IMG/VR virus record: IMGVR_UViG_3300021964_000610
Coordinates: 1-22,114 of that record
Source of the DNA: a virus
Direction: 5' to 3' (one strand)
Length of the DNA stretch: 22,114 nt
Numbering within the stretch: the stretch's first letter is position 1; each line of letters starts with the position of its first letter. The notes under the pieces are model-generated. The model was not told the origin of the DNA. It ran no database searches and worked only from the letters and a program-made list of their open reading frames with translations. This document shows positions 1 to 6,507 of this stretch, one piece after another. Both the position numbers and the translations under genes were made by a program.

Positions 1-290
1 TGTTCAGACCAGACAACTTTGATAAGCCTAATATTAAAAAGAAAATAACTGATATTAAAAAGGCTGTTAAGCTAACTGCACCACCTAATAAATGTTATGA
101 TGATGTTCCAGATGGTAAGTCTGGTAATATGAAACTTGCTAAAGGTTGTGTATATTGTAGACATAAGTTTGAATGTCATGCAGATGCAAACGATGGTAAA
201 GGTTTAAGAGTGTTTAAATATTCAACAGGTTATAGATACTTAACTCAAGTACCTAAACCACCTAATGTTATAGAGGTTACACAGATATGA
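1..290 (+). CDS. C-terminal end of a probable PD-(D/E)XK (Cas4/RecB-like) exonuclease, 5'-truncated
   Basis: Open from the window edge in the frame starting at base 3 and ending with TGA at 288-290, giving about 95 residues. The fragment has four cysteines spaced C-x17-C-x2-C-x5-C (fragment residues 31, 49, 52, 58). The last three fit the C-terminal part of the iron-sulphur staple of Cas4/AddB-type PD-(D/E)XK nucleases. The nuclease core would lie upstream, outside the window, so the call rests on the cysteine pattern and on the neighbouring DNA-metabolism genes. In phages such proteins act as recombination or host-DNA-degrading exonucleases. Its stop overlaps the next start (ATGA), suggesting translational coupling. 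It could instead be another zinc or Fe-S protein. Confidence 0.6.
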   Translation, partial: FRPDNFDKPNIKKKITDIKKAVKLTAPPNKCYDDVPDGKSGNMKLAKGCVYCRHKFECHADANDGKGLRVFKYSTGYRYLTQVPKPPNVIEVTQI

Positions 291-535
291 ATGGTAGGAA
301 AGCCAAGAGACTAAGACGTAGAGCAGAGGAATTACTTATCAGTTGGATAAGAACTATGGTTCCAGAAGGAGAAGATGCTACTAAGATAACTAAGAAAAAC
401 TTAGGTGAGTTCTTACCAGAACAAACTCATATCTTTGCAAATAATAGATTCATGTTAAGTGCTTATAGTTTAAGATGGTTCTATAAAAAAGTTAAGCAGA
501 ATCCAAACATTACTTTGGAAGAGCTTAATGCCTAG
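287..535 (+). CDS. Small basic phage protein of unknown function (82 aa)
   Basis: Starts at ATG 287, overlapping the upstream stop by 4 nt, with a GAGG stretch about ten bases upstream. The protein is rich in Lys and Arg, with an N-terminal basic helix (MNGRKAKRLRRRAEELL) and an aromatic stretch near the middle (SAYSLRWFYKKV). No catalytic motif is visible. It lies between a probable exonuclease and an endonuclease I gene and ends 8 nt inside the latter, so a DNA-binding or accessory role in replication or recombination is possible, but this is inference from position and charge only. Confidence 0.75.
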   Translation: MNGRKAKRLRRRAEELLISWIRTMVPEGEDATKITKKNLGEFLPEQTHIFANNRFMLSAYSLRWFYKKVKQNPNITLEELNA

Positions 536-962
536 AAGAGTACCACGAAAGCCAAGACCTAAAAAAGTAAACGTACCTAAAGGATACGATAGTGCTTGGG
601 AATATGATATACATCAGACTATCTTAAAAGAATGGAATCATCATTGGGATAATATTAATTATGTTGTTAAGCATAAGTACGAGCCAGACTTTGTAAAGGT
701 TATAGATGGTAAAACAATTTTAATAGAAGCTAAAGGTAGATTCTGGGACTATGCAGAGTATAGTAAGTACATACATATTAGAAGTGCTTTACCTAAGAAT
801 TATGAGTTAGTGTTTTTATTTCAAAAACCTTTCTCTCCAATGCCGGGTGCTAAAGTAAGAAAAGATAAAACAAAAAGAACTCATGCTGAGTGGGCTGAGA
901 CAAACGACTTCACTTGGTACAGTGAGGAAACATTACCGGAGGAATGGAGAAGTGAAATATAA
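528..962 (+). CDS. Endonuclease I / Holliday-junction resolvase (T7 gp3 family)
   Basis: A 144-aa protein with the PD-(D/E)XK core of T7 endonuclease I. E25 lies in an N-terminal SAWEYD segment, D54 in YEPDF, and E67 with K69 in IEAKGRFW. These correspond to E20, D55, E65 and K67 of T7 gp3. The later part also follows gp3: a Tyr/Ile/Arg helix after the core, a VFLF strand, and a C-terminal LPEEW segment like LPAEW of T7. The family cuts branched DNA as a domain-swapped dimer, resolving replication and recombination intermediates before packaging and helping to degrade host DNA. The start at 528 overlaps the upstream gene by 8 nt and has a GGAAGAG ribosome site. The gene belongs to the same operon as the exonuclease and the nucleotide-metabolism genes. 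Confidence 0.93.
   Translation: MPRRVPRKPRPKKVNVPKGYDSAWEYDIHQTILKEWNHHWDNINYVVKHKYEPDFVKVIDGKTILIEAKGRFWDYAEYSKYIHIRSALPKNYELVFLFQKPFSPMPGAKVRKDKTKRTHAEWAETNDFTWYSEETLPEEWRSEI
939..943 (+). promoter_or_regulatory. Shine-Dalgarno GGAGG selecting the GTG start at 952
   Basis: GGAGG lies 8 nt before a GTG at 952 that is in frame with the DUF3310-like protein. The ATG at 945 closes after three codons, so this site most plausibly serves the GTG. Confidence 0.7.
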
Positions 963-1218
963 ATTTAAAGAAGATGAAATAATAAGAGATATAAGAACAT
1001 ATGTTGATAGAACATACGAACAACATTACTCTAATGGTAAGTACCAAGCTACAGATATCATACTAGATTCCGGTCATGGTGAAGGCTTTTGTATTGGAAA
1101 CATTATGAAGTACGCTATGAGATATGGAAAGAAGCATGGTAATAATCCAGATGACTTACGTAAGATAATACACTATGCTATAATAGCTTTATATTTACAG
1201 GACAAAGATAATGATTGA
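952..1218 (+). CDS. DUF3310-like phage protein (nucleotide-kinase-associated family)
   Basis: Read from GTG 952 this is an 88-aa protein. It carries the DUF3310 pattern: an HY near the N-terminus, a central F-C-I-G-N-I-M-K-Y segment, an RYGKK turn, then a D-D-L-R-K-I-I-H-Y-A helix to the end. The domain is common in phages and also occurs in T7 gp1.7, a nucleotide kinase, so a role in nucleotide metabolism is plausible, but no ATP-binding loop is visible in this short form. An ATG at 883 in the same frame would add 23 residues that overlap the endonuclease by 80 nt and do not look like the family, so the GTG with its good ribosome site is preferred. The gene overlaps nrdA by 8 nt. Confidence 0.8.
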   Translation: MKYKFKEDEIIRDIRTYVDRTYEQHYSNGKYQATDIILDSGHGEGFCIGNIMKYAMRYGKKHGNNPDDLRKIIHYAIIALYLQDKDND

Positions 1219-3106
1219 AGACAAGATAGGACAGAAGCCTTACCTAGGCATTACAATAGATTACGATAAAGAAAAAACATTTGATAAGTTTAGTTTAGAT
1301 ACACTCAAAGATAGATATTTTTGGGAAGGAGAAACACATGCCCAAGAAGCATTCGCAAGAGCCTCAGTCTTCGGAGCAACCTACAAAGGTGAGACAGATT
1401 TTGAATTGGCTCAAAGACTTTATAACTACAGTTCCTCTCGTTGGTTCATGTTCAGCACTCCTATACTTAGTAACGGGGGAACAACTCGTGGGCTTCCTAT
1501 CAGTTGTTTTCTTAACTATGTTCCTGATAGTAGGGGTGGTTTATCTTCTCACTATGACGAGAATATTTGGTTGGCAAGTTCGGGTGGAGGCATTGGTGGA
1601 TATTGGGGAGATATTAGGAGTAATGGTATATCTACTACTCATGGCTCTCGTTCTACTGGTTCAATTCCTTTCATGCATGTAGTTGATTCTCAGATGTTAG
1701 CTTTTAACCAAGGCACTACAAGACGTGGTAGTTATGCGGCTTATATGGATATCAGTCATCCAGAGATTGAAGAGTTTATTAACATGAGAAAAGAATCAGG
1801 TGGAGATATAAACAGAAAGAATCTGAATCTTCATAACGGTGTAAACATTACAGATGCTTTCCTTGAAGCAGTACAGAAAGATGAAGATTGGAGATTGATA
1901 GACCCTAAGACTAACGAAGCAGTTAAGACTATCAACGCTAGAGATTTATGGTGGCAGATAATAAATGCTAGAGCAGAAACAGGTGAGCCTTACATGGTGA
2001 ACATTGATACTTGTAATAAACATTTACCTAAAGCACAAAAGGATTTAGGTTTAAAGATAAGACAAAGTAACTTATGCTCAGAGATTACTCTACCAACAGA
2101 TGAAGAGAGAACAGCAGTATGTTGTTTATCTTCTGTAAACTTAGAACACTTTGATGACTGGTCAAAAGATGACATGTTCATTGAAGATTTAATAACCATG
2201 CTTGACAATGTTTTACAGCATTACATTGACAACGCAATAGATACAGAACAATTAGGAGAATACAGTGCAAATTTCAAACGCTTTCAAAAATATGTCAAAG
2301 AGGGTAAGGAAGGCTTTACCAAGAGTGCCTACTCAGCGTATCGAGAAAGGAGTCTCGGTCTCGGTAGTATGGGCTTCCATGCTTATCTTCAATCTCGTAA
2401 CATCCCTTTTGAGGGGATATACGCTAGTGGTTTCAACTATAAAGCATTCTTGTATATCAATACTAGAGCAAATGAAGCGACTAAAGAACTGGCTGTTAGA
2501 AGAGGAGAGGCTCCAGACATTCATGGTACGGGTAAAAGAAACGCTAACCTATTGGCTATTGCTCCTAACGCTAGTAGTGGGATTATATGTAGTGGTACTT
2601 CCCCTTCTATTGAGCCTTTCCGTGCTAACTGCTATACTCACAAAACTTTGTCAGGGTCTTACCAAGTTAAAAACAAGTATCTCGAAAAAGTTCTCAAGTC
2701 TAAGGGACTTAAAGGCAAAGAGTTAGATGCTATATGGAAAGATATATCCGGTAACGATGGTTCAGTACAACACTTAGATATTTTAACTGATGATGAAAAA
2801 GAAATATTTAAAACTGCAAATGAACTAAATCAGATTTGGATTGTCGAACATGCTCACCAAAGACAAGAGTTTATATGTCAAGCTCAGTCTGTTAATCTGT
2901 TCTTCACTTTACCAAAGGCAACAGAGCCTCAAGAAGTACACGATGAGTACATGCAATATGTTAATGATGTACATTGGTATGGCATGAACAAACTTAAATC
3001 GCTTTATTACTTCCGTTCTAATGCAGCCAGAACTGTAGAGAATGTTAATACTAAAGTACAACGAATAAATTTAGAAGATACAGAATGTATCGCATGTGAG
3101 GGATAG
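1211..3106 (+). CDS. nrdA: Class I ribonucleoside-diphosphate reductase, alpha subunit
   Basis: A 631-aa catalytic subunit that reduces ribonucleoside diphosphates to deoxyribonucleotides with the NrdB radical. Visible active-site residues: C99 (in GLPISC), N287, C289 and E291 (in SNLCSEI), and C304 just before LSSVNL, matching E. coli C225, N437, C439, E441 and C462. The phosphate-binding segment GTSPSIEPF and the C-terminal thiol pair C626-x2-C629 are present, so the chain looks complete. It is shorter than cellular NrdA (about 760 aa) because the N-terminal ATP-cone is missing. The ATG at 1211 overlaps the previous gene by 8 nt and has an AGGA ribosome site. It raises dNTP supply for phage replication. 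Confidence 0.96.
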   Translation: MIEDKIGQKPYLGITIDYDKEKTFDKFSLDTLKDRYFWEGETHAQEAFARASVFGATYKGETDFELAQRLYNYSSSRWFMFSTPILSNGGTTRGLPISCFLNYVPDSRGGLSSHYDENIWLASSGGGIGGYWGDIRSNGISTTHGSRSTGSIPFMHVVDSQMLAFNQGTTRRGSYAAYMDISHPEIEEFINMRKESGGDINRKNLNLHNGVNITDAFLEAVQKDEDWRLIDPKTNEAVKTINARDLWWQIINARAETGEPYMVNIDTCNKHLPKAQKDLGLKIRQSNLCSEITLPTDEERTAVCCLSSVNLEHFDDWSKDDMFIEDLITMLDNVLQHYIDNAIDTEQLGEYSANFKRFQKYVKEGKEGFTKSAYSAYRERSLGLGSMGFHAYLQSRNIPFEGIYASGFNYKAFLYINTRANEATKELAVRRGEAPDIHGTGKRNANLLAIAPNASSGIICSGTSPSIEPFRANCYTHKTLSGSYQVKNKYLEKVLKSKGLKGKELDAIWKDISGNDGSVQHLDILTDDEKEIFKTANELNQIWIVEHAHQRQEFICQAQSVNLFFTLPKATEPQEVHDEYMQYVNDVHWYGMNKLKSLYYFRSNAARTVENVNTKVQRINLEDTECIACEG

Positions 3107-3108
3107 TC

Positions 3109-3252
3109 GTGGATTGTTGGCACTGTGGAACACAATTAATATGGGGCGGAGACCACGATATAGAAGATGAAAACGAAGAGTATATAATGGAGACTAACTT
3201 ACATTGCCCTAAATGTAACTCCGAAGTTATAGTCTATTTACCAAAGGAATAA
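3109..3252 (+). CDS. Small zinc-ribbon protein (47 aa) between nrdA and nrdB
   Basis: A short reading frame from GTG 3109, with GAGGG 6 nt upstream, to TAA 3252 fills almost the whole space between nrdA and nrdB. The product has two CxxC knuckles, C3-W-H-C6 and C33-P-K-C36, separated by an acidic loop. This is the arrangement of a single zinc ribbon. Small zinc-ribbon proteins of this size are common in phage genomes, usually without known function. The position inside an nrd operon, the ribosome site and the intact cysteine pairs support a real gene. A role with the reductase or in DNA/RNA binding is only a guess. Confidence 0.72.
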   Translation: MDCWHCGTQLIWGGDHDIEDENEEYIMETNLHCPKCNSEVIVYLPKE

Positions 3253-3256
3253 TAAT

Positions 3257-4240
3257 ATGAGCTTACTAACAACTAGAGATTACTACAAACCATTTGAATA
3301 TCCGTGGATGTTTGACTACTATGTATTACAGAATCAGATGCACTGGATGCCAGAGTCTGTAGCACTACACACAGATGTAAAAGATTGGCAAGAACTTACA
3401 CCGGTTGAAAAGAATTTACTTACACAAATATTCAGATTGTTTACTCAGTCTGATGTTGATGTTGGTGCCGGATATGTAGATAAGTATATGCCTATATTTA
3501 AAAAGCCTGAATCAAGAATGATGATGGGTTCTTTTGCAAACATGGAATCAATTCATCAACATGCTTATTCTTTATTACTTGACACAGTTGGAATGCCTGA
3601 GATAGAGTACAAAGCTTTTGCAGAGTACGAAGAGATGTCAGATAAGCATGATTATGTTGGTAACTTTAAACCTCTTAAGTCTGATAAAAGAACTATTGCA
3701 AAAACTTTAGCAGTCTATTCAGCTTTTACAGAAGGCTTACAGTTGTTCAGTAGCTTTGCAATCTTATTAAACTTTCCAAGATTTGGTAAAATGAAAGGTA
3801 TGGGACAGATAGTTACTTACTCTATCCGTGATGAGTCTATGCACGTTGAAGCTATGACTAAGTTGTTTAGAGAGTTTATACAAGAGAACATAGAAATATG
3901 GACAGATGATTTTAAGAAAGAACTCTATGACATATGCAGACATATGGTAGAGTTAGAAGATAAATTTTTGGATTTAGTTTTTGATATGGGAGATATACAA
4001 GGACTAACTAAGAAAGATATGTATGCTTACAATAGATACATAGCAGATAGAAGGTTGCTTCAGTTAGGATTAAAAACTAACTTTGACCAAAGAGAGAATC
4101 CTCTTGGTTGGATTGATGAAGTAACCGGAGTAGAACACCAGAACTTTTTTGAAGGTAGGGCTACTACCTATATGAAAGCAGGGCTTCGAGGCAGACAGGA
4201 CAATATTAAATTTACAAACCTAGAGGAACCTAATGATTAA
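3257..4240 (+). CDS. nrdB: Class I ribonucleoside-diphosphate reductase, beta subunit
   Basis: A 327-aa ferritin-like radical-generating subunit. The metal ligands are visible: D66 (probable), E97 and H100 (MESIHQHAYS), E159 (FTEGLQ), E193 and H196 (RDESMH). The radical tyrosine is kept as Y104, at the E-x2-H-x3-Y position equal to E. coli Y122, so the protein should form a tyrosyl radical on a di-metal centre. It passes the radical to NrdA encoded just upstream. The start at 3257 has an AAGGA ribosome site and follows the zinc-ribbon gene by 4 nt. The last bases overlap the next start by 8 nt. Confidence 0.96.
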   Translation: MSLLTTRDYYKPFEYPWMFDYYVLQNQMHWMPESVALHTDVKDWQELTPVEKNLLTQIFRLFTQSDVDVGAGYVDKYMPIFKKPESRMMMGSFANMESIHQHAYSLLLDTVGMPEIEYKAFAEYEEMSDKHDYVGNFKPLKSDKRTIAKTLAVYSAFTEGLQLFSSFAILLNFPRFGKMKGMGQIVTYSIRDESMHVEAMTKLFREFIQENIEIWTDDFKKELYDICRHMVELEDKFLDLVFDMGDIQGLTKKDMYAYNRYIADRRLLQLGLKTNFDQRENPLGWIDEVTGVEHQNFFEGRATTYMKAGLRGRQDNIKFTNLEEPND

Positions 4241-4451
4241 TAAATCCGAAGCTAACTTAGTAAGCTTCAAAATACTTTTAACAAGAGATAATAAAATAGT
4301 AACAGAGTTTAGTTTACTACCTGAAGATATGGTAGACGAAGTATTCCCACCAGATGACAGAGCAGTAATTAAAACTATTATCAGAAATGGTAAAGCTAAG
4401 TTAGAAAACTTACACGACTACTTTCAAAGAGAACTTAATGTTCTAAAGTAG
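4233..4451 (+). CDS. Small unknown phage protein (72 aa) after nrdB
   Basis: Starts at ATG 4233, overlapping the nrdB end by 8 nt, behind an AGAGGA ribosome site. The protein is mixed-charge, begins with a probable beta segment (VSFKILLTRDNKIVTEF) and ends with a helix (LENLHDYFQREL). No family motif is recognised. It is the last gene of the nrd transcription unit before a new promoter, so it probably shares expression with the reductase. Function unknown. Confidence 0.72.
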   Translation: MINKSEANLVSFKILLTRDNKIVTEFSLLPEDMVDEVFPPDDRAVIKTIIRNGKAKLENLHDYFQRELNVLK

Positions 4452-4455
4452 GGGA

Positions 4456-4484
4456 TTGACATTTATTTTTAGTTATGTTATAAT
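4456..4484 (+). promoter_or_regulatory. Consensus sigma70 promoter
   Basis: TTGACA at 4456-4461 and TATAAT at 4479-4484 are separated by exactly 17 nt, a perfect match to the bacterial housekeeping promoter. Transcription would start near 4491. It lies in the only sizeable gap of the + strand module and points at the 88-aa gene at 4517, which has GGAGGG 7 nt before its ATG. The match suggests early expression by host RNA polymerase. Confidence 0.85.
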
Positions 4485-4516
4485 GGCTTTTTAATTAAAA
4501 GCTGGAGGGCTAACTA

Positions 4517-4783
4517 ATGACACTAGGAATAAATAAAAATATTATGTATGAGTTTTATATCAACACTGAGTATGGTATGAGTGTTTGGCATTGGAACTTA
4601 ATTGATTGGCGTAAAGCTCTAAGAGACTTCATAAATTATAAAGACGATGAAGGATTTGTATTTGAAATACAAATAACATATGAAGATGGTTGTGATTTTG
4701 TGGAGATATACCCAAACAATAATACTGATATACTACCACAATACGTACAAAAAGCAGTCAATAAAGTTTTAACTAATTTATAG
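4517..4783 (+). CDS. Unknown 88-aa protein behind its own promoter
   Basis: Begins at ATG 4517 after a strong GGAGGG ribosome site and about 26 nt downstream of a consensus promoter. The protein is acidic and aromatic-rich (several Tyr and Trp, e.g. SVWHWNLIDWRKALRDF), looks like a small soluble alpha/beta fold, and has no signal peptide, membrane segment or known motif. Its last 11 bases overlap the end of the convergent adenylate cyclase gene. A monocistronic, strongly promoted small gene at an operon boundary is typical of a phage early host-takeover or accessory protein, but that is inference. Function unknown. Confidence 0.75.
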   Translation: MTLGINKNIMYEFYINTEYGMSVWHWNLIDWRKALRDFINYKDDEGFVFEIQITYEDGCDFVEIYPNNNTDILPQYVQKAVNKVLTNL

Positions 4784-6506
4784 TATAAATCTTTATAGGT
4801 TTTTCTTTACCCTTTACATAAATTGGCTTAAGAGTTGCATATTCACCTGTGTAACTCTTAATTGTTTCATGACCTATGACTATATCTTTACCAACTTCTT
4901 TAGTAGAACTTTCTAACCTTGCAGCCAAGTTTACTGCATCACCTATTGCTGAGTAATCAAATCGTGAATCGCTTCCCATATTACCTACAACTGCCTCTCC
5001 TGTATTTATCCCTATACCTATCTCTATCCCTAAGTCGGCTTCAGCCATACGTTGGTGTATTTTCACAGATGCTTCAACAGCTCTTTGCTCATGGTCATCT
5101 AGGTCTATAGGTGCATTAAAGATAGCCATCATCGCATCACCAATATATTTATCTACCATCCCTCCACACTCTTTTACTGCATCAGCTTGAATAGTTAGTG
5201 CCTTATTCATAATCTCTGTTACTTGTTCAGGCTCTAGTTTTTCTGACAAGCTTGTGAAGCCACGAACATCTGTAAATAAAAACGTACATCTCCTTCTATC
5301 TCCGCCTAACTTCAAAAGCTCTGGATTATCTTGGAGTTGTTTGACTTGTCTTGGGTCAAGGTAATGTTCAAATTGTTTCTTGATAAGTTGTCTAAGCTTG
5401 TATTGCTTTCTAAAGTTTATATAGAATTGTAAAGTTGCAATAAGTGTCATACTTGTCATGCTCCAAGTCACATCTATGAGTATGTTATTTTGTATGACAC
5501 TATATCCAAAGTAGCCTACTCCTGACATCAAACCACCAACTGATACAATACCCCATGTGATACCTAATCGTGCTATTAGAAGAGCTGTGAGGAAGCCTGA
5601 GACACATAATAATAATAGTTCAACAAACAATCTATAGTCTGGTATTTGTGGCGTATCCATTAACATGCTCTCAGATAACGCAGCTTGAATTTTGTGAGGC
5701 TCTAATAAACCTACCGGAGTTGCTACTTGATTAGTAATACCTTTAGCTGTAAAGCCTACAAATACAAACTTATCTTTTACATTCATCTCAGCTAGTGTAG
5801 TTTGTGGAGTGTCTACCCAACTAATCCACTTACGACCAAGACTATCTGTAGAAACGGGTGGAATACCTCTAACTCTAACCTGTTCTATTCCATTCAGATT
5901 TGTGACAATCTGATAAGTACGACCACCTCCTAGTATTTTTAAAACTTCTGTTCCAAACGAAGCAACCCACCCATTATCTGTTTGTTGTAGTAAAGGTATA
6001 CGCCTTACTAAATTATCTACATCAACTGGTGCAGAGATAGCACCTTGACTAGCTGATTCTTTTAATACATCTATGTTCTCTAAAAATCCTTGAGCCTTTG
6101 GTAAAGCTACTATTGGTCCTTTTATAACTGTACCATGTGTTGCCGGGAAGTTATTGTTGTTTACTTCTGGCATAGCTATAACACTTGCAGAGCTTTGTAA
6201 AGCTTGAGCAAACTCATCATCTCCACCTAATCTATCTGCATGTGGAAATAACATCACCCAACCAACACCTAACGCACCAGCATCCATAATCTTTTTATGA
6301 ATACTTGCTAAGTCTTGACGAGGTAGAGGATATCCTCCCATATTATCTAGGTCTTGTTCAGTAATGTTAAGGGTTGTAAAGTATCCAGTAGGTTCTGGAG
6401 TTGTGACAACAGCATCAAAAGTCTTTAGTCTTAGTACTTCAAGTGGTACACTGTTGAACAGGAGAGGCAACGTAAGTAAAGATAATAAGGTGATAGACCA
6501 CTTCAT
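4773..6506 (-). CDS. CHASE2-domain class III adenylate cyclase
   Basis: A 577-aa membrane protein predicted to make cAMP from ATP in response to an extracytoplasmic signal. Order: N-terminal hydrophobic anchor (1-20), CHASE2 sensor domain (about 25-290), three membrane helices (about 293-315, 316-338, 343-363), a short linker and the class III cyclase domain (about 400-577). Catalytic residues are intact: metal-binding D413 (FTDVRG) and D457 (YIGDAMM), transition-state N526 and R530 (NLAAR). Purine-selecting K453 and D523 specify ATP rather than GTP. The ATG follows AAGGAG within the end of the FecR gene, with a 1-nt gap, so the two are co-translated. CHASE2 cyclases beside FecR-domain proteins are a known arrangement in bacteria. 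On a phage genome it is unexpected. No cAMP receptor is encoded in the window. Confidence 0.93.
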   Translation of the reverse strand: MKWSITLLSLLTLPLLFNSVPLEVLRLKTFDAVVTTPEPTGYFTTLNITEQDLDNMGGYPLPRQDLASIHKKIMDAGALGVGWVMLFPHADRLGGDDEFAQALQSSASVIAMPEVNNNNFPATHGTVIKGPIVALPKAQGFLENIDVLKESASQGAISAPVDVDNLVRRIPLLQQTDNGWVASFGTEVLKILGGGRTYQIVTNLNGIEQVRVRGIPPVSTDSLGRKWISWVDTPQTTLAEMNVKDKFVFVGFTAKGITNQVATPVGLLEPHKIQAALSESMLMDTPQIPDYRLFVELLLLCVSGFLTALLIARLGITWGIVSVGGLMSGVGYFGYSVIQNNILIDVTWSMTSMTLIATLQFYINFRKQYKLRQLIKKQFEHYLDPRQVKQLQDNPELLKLGGDRRRCTFLFTDVRGFTSLSEKLEPEQVTEIMNKALTIQADAVKECGGMVDKYIGDAMMAIFNAPIDLDDHEQRAVEASVKIHQRMAEADLGIEIGIGINTGEAVVGNMGSDSRFDYSAIGDAVNLAARLESSTKEVGKDIVIGHETIKSYTGEYATLKPIYVKGKEKPIKIYTIN

Positions 6507-6507
6507 G

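Noticed and set aside
883-951. ATG-started extension of the DUF3310-like gene
   Set aside because: It lies out of frame over conserved endonuclease sequence, adds no family-like residues, and the GTG at 952 has a better-placed GGAGG.
1338-1682. Hydrophobic 114-aa frame on the + strand inside nrdA
   Set aside because: It is an alternative frame over highly conserved nrdA sequence. Its membrane-like composition arises from the shifted codons. No ribosome site or neighbour supports it.
4784-4797. Possible terminator hairpin TATAAA-TC-TTTATA at the convergent junction
   Set aside because: The stem is only A-T pairs with a 2-nt loop, too weak and too tight for an intrinsic terminator in such AT-rich DNA.
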